In this document: piece by piece, positions 7,713-15,670 of the stretch
Position numbering within the stretch: the first letter of the stretch is position 1
Layout of the letters: every line of letters begins with the position of its first letter
Assembly: GCA_934272745.1 (NCBI GenBank)
Contig: CAKQSI010000017.1
Coordinates: 1-44,365 of the forward strand
DNA: 44,365 nt
Origin: an uncultured Clostridia bacterium
Lineage (GTDB): Bacteria > Bacillota > Clostridia > Christensenellales > Borkfalkiaceae
Direction: 5' to 3'
Notes under the pieces: model-generated
Databases searched by the model: none
What the model saw: only the letters and a program-made list of their open reading frames with translations
Told to the model about the DNA's origin: nothing
Program-made: the position numbers and the translations under genes

Positions 7713-8987
7713 TCACGCGCCGAAGTCTTCCAGCATTTCCAGAACCAGAAGGTCCCAGTTGAAGAAATGCGGATACAGGCAGGGTTCGCCGGTGTCGGGC
7801 AGATAACTTTCGTACATCTCCCCGCTCTTTTCCAAGTTTTCGCCCAAAAGGCGAATGGTGCGTTCGGCAAGATCGCGGTACGACGGAATGCCGTATTCTT
7901 TCAGCCCGCGATAGATTGCCCAGTTGGTGACGATCCAGACCGGACCCAGCCAGTTGCTGGGGTTGGAAGTTTTTTCCAGACAATACATCGCCTCGTCCGA
8001 AGCCACCGTGCGCACGCCGTATTTCGCCATAACGGCGGGATCGTGCAAATGCGTTTTTTCGATCTCTTCCGCACGCTCTTTTCCGGAAATACCGGCGTAA
8101 ATAGGCGCAAAACAGCCCCAGAAACGCACTTTCATCGGCATGGTGTTCCAGAACAGTTTCATACCCTCGTGCAGTAAAAAGTCCCGCGCATAGAAGGGCG
8201 TGCGGTCGAACGACAGATCCTGCGAATAATAAATTTTGTCCTTTTTATCGTAGCAGATATTATTGATGATATCGGAAAGGTCCTGCGCCTTTTTGCGGTA
8301 AACTTCCGCCCGACTGTCGCCGCGCGCTTTAAGAAGCACCGCCGCCGCGTCGTATTCCTTTTTGATAAAGGAATTGAGGTAAATGTCCGCGCTGCTTTCC
8401 TTTCTTCTGTGAAACACGGTGGGGTTGTTGTCCACGCCGATCATCACGTCGTCCACCCAGAAAAAGAGCCCGGAATAGGGGTCGCGCTGGGCGGTTTCGT
8501 AATAGGTCAGATATTTCAGGGCTTTTTCCATGTCGAACCAGTCGTATTCGCCGGAAAATTCGCAGATCTGCAAAATATTCTGCAGTAAAAACGGCTTATG
8601 TTGGTTGTGTTTTTCGCCCCGCGCGTGCGCTTCGTGATAGAAATTCTTGAACGGTCCGGAAGAAATCAGCATGACGGGGATAAAGCCGTCTTCTTCCTGA
8701 TTTTCCAAAAAGTTGTAGATCGTGCCTTTGGCATGCAGCAGCGTCTTTTCTTTCTTTGCGGCGTAGTCGAAATCGGCGTCCTTTTCGTACCGTTTCAAGG
8801 CAAGAAACATCACTTTCAGCACAAAATAGCTGTCCCAGTCCCACAGCATGCCGCCGTACTGCGCCGACGGATCGACGAACGGATGGCGAAAAATACCGCC
8901 CGCGGGCGAACAACAGGCAAAAATATTGGGTTTTACATAGTCGTCGATGAGTTTTGCGTATTTGTTCAATTCTTTTTCGGTCAACAT
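7713..8987 (-). CDS. Trehalase-like glycoside hydrolase ((alpha/alpha)6 barrel, GH37/GH63-type)
   Basis: A 424-residue cytoplasmic protein without signal peptide. Characteristic pieces are YGGMLWDWDSYFVLKVM (about residues 43-60), FFWVDDVMIGVDN (about 155-167), NPSNWLGPVWIVTNWAIYRGL (about 337-357) and GEPCLYPHFFNWDLLVLEML near the end. These match the MGH1-like/trehalase-like clan of (alpha/alpha)6-barrel glycosidases, inverting enzymes acting on alpha-linked glucosides or mannosides. The exact substrate is not evident. AAGGAG precedes the ATG, and a well-formed promoter lies upstream. It is first in a probable two-gene unit with the FAD oxidoreductase. Confidence 0.8.
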   Translation of the reverse strand: MLTEKELNKYAKLIDDYVKPNIFACCSPAGGIFRHPFVDPSAQYGGMLWDWDSYFVLKVMFLALKRYEKDADFDYAAKKEKTLLHAKGTIYNFLENQEEDGFIPVMLISSGPFKNFYHEAHARGEKHNQHKPFLLQNILQICEFSGEYDWFDMEKALKYLTYYETAQRDPYSGLFFWVDDVMIGVDNNPTVFHRRKESSADIYLNSFIKKEYDAAAVLLKARGDSRAEVYRKKAQDLSDIINNICYDKKDKIYYSQDLSFDRTPFYARDFLLHEGMKLFWNTMPMKVRFWGCFAPIYAGISGKERAEEIEKTHLHDPAVMAKYGVRTVASDEAMYCLEKTSNPSNWLGPVWIVTNWAIYRGLKEYGIPSYRDLAERTIRLLGENLEKSGEMYESYLPDTGEPCLYPHFFNWDLLVLEMLEDFGA

Positions 8988-9059
8988 AAATTTTCTCCTT
9001 TTTTAAACGCCGCGGGATCAGGTTTTCCTGTGCTAAATTACGCGGATTTCCCTGTGTTC

Positions 9060-9088
9060 AGTATATCGGAAAACGGCGCCCCGTGCAA
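9060..9088 (-). promoter_or_regulatory. Promoter of the trehalase-like gene
   Basis: TTGCAC, a 17-bp spacer and TATACT on the minus strand. The expected start is near 9053, a leader of about 65 nt. Confidence 0.8.
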
Positions 9089-9361
9089 CCGTTTTGGGGA
9101 ATTATCGCTTACTTTTTTTCGGGAAGATTTTGCTTTGCCTTTCGTACCCTTTCGGAAACGTTTCCCTTGCCCCTTTCGGGGAATTCCTCTTTTCCTTTTT
9201 CCGGAAATTCCGTTTTTCTCCCGGGGAAAATTTGCTCGGCTTTTCCCAAAACCCCGCTTTGGTTTTCCGGGGCTTCCCGCCCGCTTTTCTATTTTATCAC
9301 GAAAGCGAAAGGTTTTCCGTATTTTTGCAACATTTCCCGCGTTTTTCTGTACCAAAGCGCG
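9089..9361. other. T-rich intergenic stretch without a gene
   Basis: On the plus strand this is T- and C-rich and full of small CGGGGAA/TTTCCCG-like inverted motifs. Reading frames crossing it give low-complexity Arg/Lys/Phe-rich peptides without domains. I see no gene in it. Confidence 0.6.
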
Positions 9362-9600
9362 GAAAAACTGAACTTTTGACCGCTGCTTTCGCCGGTCGCG
9401 TTTCACCGAACCCTTGTCCCCCGACCACATTTGTCCGTAGCCTGCCCGCCGCCCCACCCCCGGGCGGTAAATACCGCAGTCCAAATCCCGGTCGGCAGCT
9501 ATCGCCGCCCGGCGACAAGGGCAAGGGTACGATCGAGTAGTCGTTTCCGTTTGCCAGCTGCTAAAGCGAGGAATTTATCCACCTAAAAACCAGTCATGCC
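9362..9600 (-). ncRNA. Candidate structured non-coding RNA, about 200-240 nt
   Basis: On the minus strand the sequence folds as nested helices. CCCTTGTC (9521-9514) pairs with GACAAGGG (9418-9411), CCGACC (9495-9490) with GGTCGG (9426-9421), and ATTTG (9486-9482) with CAAAT (9433-9429). Three local hairpins add to this: GGCGGC-GATA-GCTGCC, GCGG-TATTTA-CCGC, and GACCG-GC-GAAA-GC-A-G-CGGTC with a GNRA loop, followed by AAAAGTTCAG and five T residues. It sits between an upstream terminator and the promoter of the next gene, as a free-standing RNA would. It does not match tmRNA, RNase P, SRP, 6S or the common riboswitches I know. Size and host group would fit the raiA-type RNA class, but I cannot confirm that. 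No convincing promoter was found. Confidence 0.5.
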
Positions 9601-9615
9601 TGCACAGCGCAAAAG

Positions 9616-9661
9616 GAGCAAAAAATGCCCCGGGGGAAATTCTGGCGAATTTTCCCCGGGC
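9616..9661 (-). terminator. Terminator of the AT-rich block
   Basis: GCCCGGGG-AAAATTC pairs with GAATTTCCCCCGGGGC around a four-base loop. On the minus strand it is followed by ATTTTTTGC. It lies about 55 bp past the last stop of the 9718-11216 genes. Confidence 0.88.
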
Positions 9662-9717
9662 AACAAATCCAAACGACTTTCATAAATGTCACAATCTTTT
9701 TATAAAGTGCTGCTGTT

Positions 9718-10439
9718 CTACTTTTTTGTATAGGTAAAAACGTTATACAGCCCATTTTCATAATCCAGCCTTATCACAACTCTTCCCTCGTCATCCATAT
9801 GAATATTCCTTTTTTCAAAATAAATATCATTCTGCTTTCTACCCGAATATTTGTATTCCACAACAGACTCTCCTGCCGGATTTTTTAGCTTGAAATGCAT
9901 GTACATGTTCCCTTTTTTAACGTCAAATAATTCTCATTTGAATCCGCAGAAACTTCCGCCGATCCTGTTATGCTTGTCAGATAGTATGTCCCGTCAACCC
10001 TACCGTGAAAAACTTCGAACGCAATAAAAACAGAAATCAACAAAAGCAAAAACACACCGATAGAAATTCTTAATATTTTCTCCTGCTTTTCAGTCAAATT
10101 ATCCGTAAAAATATCGCATGCGCCGGCTTTTGAATCGGTCGAACCCGATATTTTTATATCAACGGTACTACTTTTATAACTATAATCTTCAGGGTTATAT
10201 TCTGGAACATCATCTATATATTGCGTTCTCTCCTTCGTATTATCCGGCTTCTTGCACTTTCTCACACTTTTAATATAAACATTACTATGCTGCGCGCCCA
10301 ATAAACTCTTAACCGAACTTTTTGCCTCATATTCGCTAGACGCCTTAACCGTCATAAATCCCTTTTTTGTTGGACTAAAAAATCCATCAGAATATTCAAA
10401 TTCCACTTCGTAATCTTCATCCGGTACAAACCAACTCAT
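9718..10439 (-). CDS. Hypothetical membrane protein, split by a -1 frameshift
   Basis: Two overlapping reading frames make one sensible protein. Frame 0 (10439 to 9885, 184 codons) has a soluble N-terminal part (about residues 1-130) and a membrane segment (ISIGVFLLLLISVFIAFEVF, about 140-160). It then enters YYLTSITGS and NENYLTLKK, and ends in an abrupt unrelated tail. The -1 frame continues after LKK as GNMYMHFKLKNPAGESVVEY and on to NVFTYTKK at 9718. Joined at the A AAA AAG heptamer the product is about 240 residues, with a beta-rich C-terminal domain outside the membrane segment. I do not recognise the family. The join could be programmed frameshifting, a recent mutation or an assembly error in A6. 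The block is markedly AT-rich compared with its neighbours. Confidence 0.6.
9910..9920 (-). promoter_or_regulatory. Putative -1 ribosomal slippery site A AAA AAG
   Basis: The minus strand reads TTAAAAAAGGG with zero-frame codons TTA AAA AAG, exactly the phase needed for dnaX-type -1 slippage. After slipping, the next codon is GGG and the second reading frame follows without a stop. I see no strong Shine-Dalgarno-like stimulator upstream; downstream there is only a short CATGTACATG palindrome. Confidence 0.45.
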
Positions 10440-10460
10440 ATTATCTTCTCCTTTTTCCTT

Positions 10461-11216
10461 TTATTGAAATATTGATTTCATTTCCTTAATTAACCTGAAA
10501 CGAGAATATCTGTCCATTGCCCTTTGTCCGGACAGCATCGCGCCCAAAACTATTTTGTATTTCTTATTATTGTAATTATAATCAATTACAGATTCTCCTT
10601 TACTCCTCAGCGCATTCTCCACAAAATCAGACACACATGCATTATTCGTGTAAATCATTTTTATATTTACTCCAAGCGACTCCAACTCGTCTATATGCAA
10701 ATTCAGCATATCTTTGATATAAGCGGAATCGGGATTGATACATTCTAAAAAGTCCTTTTGGCTGGTCATGTGAAGATAAAACATATCGCCGCAAAAAACC
10801 GTAAAACGTTTGCTCTTTTCTTTATTATAAAAATCCAGAATTGTTTCTTTGTACTGTTTCCAGTCCGGATTTTTTGATATCTGTCTGACGATTTCCTCCT
10901 GCGGTAAATTACACCAATCCCATTTAGCGTTATCATCTGTCGCTTGATTCATGACATTATAAATAACTTTAAAATAATTAGCGTTCGTAAAATTCGGCAG
11001 TTTTGCTTTTGGGACATAATTCAAATACAGATAATCCGGTACTGATTCTATTTTGGCAGTTGATTCATCTCCCGCAGGATTAAGACCCAAAACCAATATT
11101 CCCTCTACTTTTTCCAGCTTTTTACTGTAATTAACAGGAACTCCGCCCAGCCTGTTTAGCAGATCCGAACAATCTTCCACGATTGCCTTTTTCGTCTGCT
11201 CAATAAATTTATCCAT
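10461..11216 (-). CDS. Hypothetical protein with weak UDG-like motifs
   Basis: A 251-residue soluble protein. The segment GILVLGLNPAGDE (about residues 40-52) recalls motif A of uracil-DNA-glycosylase-fold proteins, KRFTVFCGDMFYLHM (about 135-150) a central strand, and GAMLSGQRAMDRYSR near the end stands where the second catalytic loop would be. Similarity is weak and I do not assign a function. I choose the ATG at 11216 because a GGGTGGG ribosome binding site lies 7-8 bases upstream; a GTG four codons earlier is the alternative. It precedes the split membrane-protein gene by 21 bp, so the two form an operon. Codon use is strongly AT-biased, unlike the flanking genes, which suggests transfer. 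Confidence 0.75.
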   Translation of the reverse strand: MDKFIEQTKKAIVEDCSDLLNRLGGVPVNYSKKLEKVEGILVLGLNPAGDESTAKIESVPDYLYLNYVPKAKLPNFTNANYFKVIYNVMNQATDDNAKWDWCNLPQEEIVRQISKNPDWKQYKETILDFYNKEKSKRFTVFCGDMFYLHMTSQKDFLECINPDSAYIKDMLNLHIDELESLGVNIKMIYTNNACVSDFVENALRSKGESVIDYNYNNKKYKIVLGAMLSGQRAMDRYSRFRLIKEMKSIFQ

Positions 11217-11262
11217 TATTTTTCCCACCCTGTCGCAATTGTTCTTTCTTTCGACCCCAAAG

Positions 11263-11304
11263 AAAGTCAGGCGCCGCCGAACTTTCCGGCAGCGCCTGAC
11301 TTTT
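11263..11304 (-). terminator. Terminator after hpt
   Basis: AAAGTCAGGCGC pairs with GCGCCTGACTTT, with an inner GCCG/CGGC extension. It lies downstream of hpt and upstream of the AT-rich operon on the same strand. Confidence 0.85.
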
Positions 11305-11322
11305 ATAACCGCAAATATATTA

Positions 11323-11397
11323 TTTCCCGTCTTTTATATTATTTCCCGTCTTTTACATTGTTTCCCGTCTTTTACATTGTTTCCCGTCTTTGTAACA
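11323..11397. repeat. 19-bp tandem repeat, four copies
   Basis: TTTCCCGTCTTTTAYATTR repeated at 11323, 11342, 11361 and, partially, at 11380. It lies in the 262-bp gap between hpt and the AT-rich operon, which otherwise holds only the hpt terminator. Confidence 0.9.
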
Positions 11398-11478
11398 AAC
11401 GCAACGAAACGGGCGGCGGCAGACGGCACGTCATGAAAAAATGCCGGGCGAACGGAATATTCCTATCGCGACAATATA

Positions 11479-12036
11479 TTACTTATTATATGCGGACGGC
11501 TTCAGCACGCCGATGTAAGGTAGCGCGCGATATTGTTCCGCAAAATCCAGACCGTAGCCCACCACGAATTCGTCCGGAATTTCCTTTCCGACGTAGTCGG
11601 AAGTAAAATCCACCTCTCTTCTGGACGGCTTATCGAGAAGCGTGCAGGTTTTGACGCTCTTTGCCCCCTTTAAAAGCAAATAATTGACGAGGTACGAAAG
11701 GGTTTTGCCGCTGTCGATAATGTCCTCCACAATCAGAATATCGCAGGTTTTGATGTCCTTCCGCAAAAAGTCGAGAATAATATTGACCGTACCGGAAGAA
11801 ACGGTTTCGTTGCCGTAGGAAGAAACCTTCATAAAGTCGATTTCCACGGGGACGTGAACGCGCTTCATCAGTTCGCCCATAAACACGACGGAACCCTTTA
11901 AGATCCCGACCAGAACCAGTTTTTTGTCTTCTCCCGCATAGTCGCGGTCGATTTCCTCCGCAAGTCTTACGACCGTGCGGTTGATTTCCTCTTCGGAAAC
12001 GAGAATGTGATCGATGTCTTCGGCAAGATTTTTCAT
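11479..12036 (-). CDS. hpt: Hypoxanthine phosphoribosyltransferase
   Basis: A 185-residue purine-salvage enzyme that makes IMP or GMP from the free base and PRPP in the cytoplasm. The PRPP-binding signature ILIVEDIIDSGKTL lies at about residues 100-113. LVGILKGSVVFMGEL near residue 43 forms the pyrophosphate-binding loop, and PDEFVVGYGLDFAEQYR near residue 154 the purine-binding region. Length and motifs fit the bacterial Hpt/HprT family; the specificity for hypoxanthine over guanine is not certain. GGAGGG lies upstream of the start, and a good promoter and terminator frame it as a single gene. It is often linked to tilS and ftsH in Firmicutes; here it is not. Confidence 0.95.
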   Translation of the reverse strand: MKNLAEDIDHILVSEEEINRTVVRLAEEIDRDYAGEDKKLVLVGILKGSVVFMGELMKRVHVPVEIDFMKVSSYGNETVSSGTVNIILDFLRKDIKTCDILIVEDIIDSGKTLSYLVNYLLLKGAKSVKTCTLLDKPSRREVDFTSDYVGKEIPDEFVVGYGLDFAEQYRALPYIGVLKPSAYNK

Positions 12037-12099
12037 GCTTTCGCCCTCCGTAAGTCCAGCCCCTTCCGGGAAACGGTTTCCCGAAAAGAATATGCTGCT

Positions 12100-12128
12100 A
12101 TTATACCGCCCAAAAAGGAAAAAAGCAA
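12100..12128 (-). promoter_or_regulatory. Promoter of hpt
   Basis: TTGCTT, a 17-bp spacer and TATAAT on the minus strand. The leader contains the near-palindrome CGGGAAACCGTTTCCCG (12067-12083). Confidence 0.8.
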
Positions 12129-12345
12129 GCGAATGCGCGCCGAAGGATTTGTTTTTCGGGAAAAACTACGAAACAGGAAAAGCCTGAAATTCCAAAGCTT
12201 CCCGCGCTGAATTACAAAAATGCGGCAGAACGCCCCAACGAAAACCGCAAAAGTCGTCCGGCGCAAATAATAAACTACGGCTCGCCGTCCGAAAACAACC
12301 GGGCATCCCACGGACAAACGAAACCTTTTTCGCCCCTCAAAACAG

Positions 12346-12374
12346 TTGACTTTTTTCTCCGATGCGCCTATAAT
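12346..12374 (+). promoter_or_regulatory. Promoter of the antiporter gene
   Basis: TTGACT, a 17-bp spacer and TATAAT, a near-consensus promoter. The start is expected near 12381. Confidence 0.9.
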
Positions 12375-12380
12375 GCAAGT

Positions 12381-12722
12381 CGGTTTTGAGAAACGGGATA
12401 AAAATGTTTGAACTCCGCCTCTCATCCTTAAAAATGAACAAAAACGCGCGGGCGCCCGGAACGGGGCGCCGCTTTTATGGATATCCCCCTATAAACGGGC
12501 GTTTTTATCGACAGATCTTCGGGACATACAACCGTTTTATGGATAGATTCATCGGACAGACGACCGCTTGCGCCCCGATTCCGCAACCGGTTTGCAATTA
12601 CCCGGAAGCAATCCCTGCAAATGCGGACGCCCCGGACACTACAGGCAGCAAACGGTTTTACGCATTTCCGCGCCAATTCCACGCGCCCGCCTTTCTAAAG
12701 CACGAAACAAGAGGTAGATTTT
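12381..12722 (+). promoter_or_regulatory. Long leader of the antiporter gene with an early hairpin
   Basis: About 340 nt separate the promoter from the antiporter start. A strong hairpin, GGCGCCC paired with GGGCGCC (12451-12470), is followed by GCTTTTAT and resembles a weak terminator or attenuator. TTTTATGGATA occurs twice (near 12473 and 12535). An open frame runs through the leader into the antiporter gene in another phase but has no domain features. No known riboswitch class is recognised. Confidence 0.45.
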
Positions 12723-14018
12723 ATGCAATCGTTGCTATTATCGTTTTCGGTCACCGATTACAATTTCGACGTACTGAATCTTTTATATTATCTCGCGATC
12801 ATTCTGGTGTTCACCAAAGGATTCGGAATGCTGTTCCGCAAGATCGGTTTGCCGCAGGTCGCCGGCATGGTCGTCGGAGGGCTGCTGTTAGGGCTCCTCA
12901 GTTCCTTTCATAAGGAAGGCGGCATTTTTAAATTTCTCATCAGTCCCGACCCTGTGGAAGACTGCGTATTAAAAACCTTTTCGCAGATCGGCGTGGTCTT
13001 GATTCTTTTTTCCAGCGGGCTGGAAACCAACATCGCCGACCTGAAAAAAAGCGGCGGCGTTGCGACGCTTATCGCTTGTATGGGCGTGATTGTCCCCATT
13101 TTGTTCGGCACGTTGGGCGCCATGCTGTTTATGAACGGATTTCGGGCATATACGCACGCAAAACTGATGAACGCCCTTTTTATCGGCGTTATTCTTGCCG
13201 CAACCTCGGTGGGAATTACCGTCGAAACCTTAAAGGAACTGGGAAAATTAAACACCAAAGTCGGTACCACCATCGTTTCCGCCGCCATTATCGACGACGT
13301 TATCGGGATCCTTGTTCTCTCCGTGCTTTCCAGTTTAAGCGGCGCGGGCGGGGCGAAAGAAATTTTAATTACGCTTTTAAAAGCGGTGGGATTCTTTGCT
13401 TTTTCCATCGGGCTGGGTCTTTTGATCCGCCTCATTTTCAAAAAGGAAGAACTGCGTCACCCGCACACCCGCCGTATGCCCATTTTTGCCATCGGCACCT
13501 GCTTTTTGTACGCCTATTTTGCGGAAACGCTGTTCGGCATTGCCGCCATCACCGGCGCCTATATGGCGGGGCTGGTGCTGAGCGGACTTTCGGATACCAA
13601 CTACGTTGACCGCAGAGTTTCCACCGGCGGTTATATCCTGTTTATCCCCGTGTTCTTTGCCTACATCGGCATTTCGGCAGATTTTTCGGGACTGTCGCTG
13701 TCCTACCTGTGGTTTGCTCTCACGTTCGTCGCGCTCGGCATTATCGGCAAGATCGTGGGGTGCGGCAGCGTTGCGAAACTTTCCGGTTTAAGCTGGAAGG
13801 AATCGGGCGCGGTCGGCTGCGGTATGATCGCCCGCGGGGAAGTCGCCCTTGCGGTCTGCTCGCTCGGCAGCGGCATGATCGACCGGACGGAAGGAATCGA
13901 TCCCGTCATAGCGACCGTGGTGCTGATCGTGGTCTCCTCCATTCTCTGCCCCGTACTGCTGAAACTCTGCTTTAAGGGGCATACCGAGGAACCCGAAGTA
14001 TTGCCCTCCAGCAGATAA
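12723..14018 (+). CDS. Cation/proton antiporter (CPA2, Kef/NhaS-like)
   Basis: A 431-residue integral membrane protein with about 12-13 hydrophobic segments. KIGLPQVAGMVVGGLLLGLL (about residues 41-60) is the typical first conserved element of the Na+/H+ exchanger family, and AAIIDDVIGILVLSVLSSL (about 190-208) contains the paired Asp residues of the ion-binding site. GMIARGEVALAVCSLG near residue 370 is the conserved C-terminal segment. It probably exchanges Na+ or K+ for protons. There is no cytoplasmic TrkA-N/RCK domain, so it is the short form. AAGAGG lies upstream of the ATG. A strong promoter with a long leader hints at regulation. Confidence 0.9.
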   Translation: MQSLLLSFSVTDYNFDVLNLLYYLAIILVFTKGFGMLFRKIGLPQVAGMVVGGLLLGLLSSFHKEGGIFKFLISPDPVEDCVLKTFSQIGVVLILFSSGLETNIADLKKSGGVATLIACMGVIVPILFGTLGAMLFMNGFRAYTHAKLMNALFIGVILAATSVGITVETLKELGKLNTKVGTTIVSAAIIDDVIGILVLSVLSSLSGAGGAKEILITLLKAVGFFAFSIGLGLLIRLIFKKEELRHPHTRRMPIFAIGTCFLYAYFAETLFGIAAITGAYMAGLVLSGLSDTNYVDRRVSTGGYILFIPVFFAYIGISADFSGLSLSYLWFALTFVALGIIGKIVGCGSVAKLSGLSWKESGAVGCGMIARGEVALAVCSLGSGMIDRTEGIDPVIATVVLIVVSSILCPVLLKLCFKGHTEEPEVLPSSR

Positions 14019-14190
14019 TGCGTTCCCTGACCTGCTACCAAAAGCAACCCTTTGCTTACCACAACCGTTAAGCGGTTTTCTGCCCGGTTGAGCGGAGCCT
14101 GAAATCATCGCTTGAAATAATTGCTTGTCAGTCGAAGCAGTCCCGTTTTCCTTCTCTCTTGTTTTTAAAATATCGTTTGAAAATATAAAA

Positions 14191-14229
14191 GCGCGCCCCC
14201 TTTCCAGGAATCCCGGAAAGGGGGCGCGC
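14191..14229 (-). terminator. Shared terminator between the antiporter and CobW-like genes
   Basis: GCGCGCCCCCTTTCC pairs with GGAAAGGGGGCGCGC around a nine-base loop. The T-rich side is on the minus strand, for the CobW-like gene, but the hairpin would also affect the converging antiporter transcript. Confidence 0.85.
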
Positions 14230-14305
14230 TCGTCTTAAACATCTCTCGTCTTAAAAATCTCTCGTCTTAAAATCTTCGGCGCCGAGAAAGTCGTCTTAAA
14301 ATTTT
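14230..14305. repeat. Short repeats CTCGTCTTAAAA, four copies
   Basis: CGTCTTAAA with adjoining TCTC or AATC recurs at about 14231, 14246, 14262 and 14292, just past the CobW-like stop codon. A related CTCGTCTTAAAACC occurs once more near 24968. Confidence 0.75.
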
Positions 14306-14330
14306 CAACGGCGATCAAATCGTTATGCCT

Positions 14331-15482
14331 TTATGCCAGACAGGCGTCCAGATCCTTTTTTATGCGTTCCTTATCCAGATCCTGCCCGATAAAGACCAAC
14401 TTTACCATACGGTCGCCCCAGACGGGATCCCAGTCTTTCAGAATATCCGGATGATCTTTGATAAACGCTTCCCTTTCCTTTTTGGGGTAAGCGGCGATCC
14501 AGTTGTCCGCCTGATAGCATTCAAACTGCTTGCCCGCCTGCTCGAAAACGTACATTCCTTCGTTATCCATCTGAAACCACACGATCCCCTTGGTACGAAT
14601 GACTTTTTCGTGCAGAGTGCGGCAGTACGCGTTGAATTTTTTGAGATCCATCGGCTTTCTTGCCACATAAACGTAAGTGCCGATGCCGTATTCCAGACTC
14701 TCTTCGCTTTCGTCCTCTTCTTCGTCGCCTTTTTCCAGTTCCTTCATCCAGCCGGCGGAAGTAGACGCCTTTTCCAGATCGAACGACCCGGTGCCCATAA
14801 TTTTATTTACGGAAACTACGCCCTTTTCCGCTTCGATGATCTCCGCTTCGGGCTGCAGCGTTTTAATGACCGCTTCCACCTTCTTCTTTTCTTCTTCCGA
14901 AACCTTATCGATCTTGTTGACGACGATCTTGTTGCAGAATTCGATCTGCTGAATCAGCAAGCTTTCGATATTCTCCTCTTCTTCGCCCTCTTCCTCTTTT
15001 CCTTCTTCTTTCTTTTCGGAAAGCAGGCTGTCGCCGCAGCCGAATTCGTCCGCAAGGCGCGCCGCGTCTACCACGCAGACCACGTTATCCAGTTTGCAGA
15101 CGGCGGGCAGGTGATATTTTCTTGTCGCTTCTTCCACTACGGTAATGGACTGCACGATGGGAATGGGTTCGCAAATGCCGCTGGCTTCGATCATGATATA
15201 ATCGAATTTGTTGCTCTGTACGAGTTCGGCAATCTGACGGATGAGGTCCTGTTTTAAGTTGCAGCAGATGCAACCATTGGAAAGCGCGACCAGACTGTCG
15301 TCCTTTTGCGAAACCACCTGCTGTGCGCCGATCAGGTCGGCGTCCACGTTGACTTCGCCGATGTCGTTGACGATGACCGCGACTTTATAGCCCTCCTGAT
15401 TTTTGAGAACGTGATTGAGCAGCGTGGTTTTGCCCGCGCCGAGATACCCCGTCAAGAGGGTGATCGGAATCATTTTTTTCAT
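14331..15482 (-). CDS. CobW/YjiA-family metal-chaperone GTPase
   Basis: A 383-residue G3E-family P-loop GTPase. GYLGAGKTTLL at residues about 10-20 is the Walker A motif. GCICCNLKQDLIRQI near residue 65 contains the CxCC metal-binding motif typical of CobW-like zinc or other metal chaperones, and VNKIDK near 180 is the base-recognition NKxD-type motif. The C-terminal 100 residues are the CobW_C domain. A highly acidic, Glu/Lys-rich insert (about residues 155-172) and a second acidic patch (about 240-255) are unusual and could bind metal or be linkers. The start is the ATG after AAGGAG; a longer frame upstream has no ribosome binding site. The target metalloprotein is unknown. Confidence 0.88.
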   Translation of the reverse strand: MKKMIPITLLTGYLGAGKTTLLNHVLKNQEGYKVAVIVNDIGEVNVDADLIGAQQVVSQKDDSLVALSNGCICCNLKQDLIRQIAELVQSNKFDYIMIEASGICEPIPIVQSITVVEEATRKYHLPAVCKLDNVVCVVDAARLADEFGCGDSLLSEKKEEGKEEEGEEEENIESLLIQQIEFCNKIVVNKIDKVSEEEKKKVEAVIKTLQPEAEIIEAEKGVVSVNKIMGTGSFDLEKASTSAGWMKELEKGDEEEDESEESLEYGIGTYVYVARKPMDLKKFNAYCRTLHEKVIRTKGIVWFQMDNEGMYVFEQAGKQFECYQADNWIAAYPKKEREAFIKDHPDILKDWDPVWGDRMVKLVFIGQDLDKERIKKDLDACLA

Positions 15483-15670
15483 AACTAACGCTCCTTTTCC
15501 GTTCGGGTTTTGTGAAAAATCTTTCCCCGGAACGGACGATTTATGATTTCCCGCCCGCAAAATTTTGCGAGGCGGAAGAAAAACGATTTTTGCCGTCGTT
15601 TCCGCCCGGCTTTACCGTTACGGCAAAACCGGCAAGCGATCCGGCGCCCGGTTTCCGTAAGTCTGCCGCC

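Noticed and set aside
9038..9524. Arg/Lys-rich open frames around the structured RNA
   Set aside because: No ribosome binding site, low complexity, and they cross the helices of the RNA candidate and the next gene's promoter.
9362..9600. Identification of the RNA as tmRNA, RNase P, SRP RNA, or a common riboswitch (TPP, FMN, cobalamin, SAM, c-di-AMP)
   Set aside because: None of the conserved blocks of these classes could be found on either strand.
12386..12913. Open frame through the antiporter leader
   Set aside because: It overlaps the antiporter gene in another phase for 190 bp, has no domain features and no good ribosome binding site.
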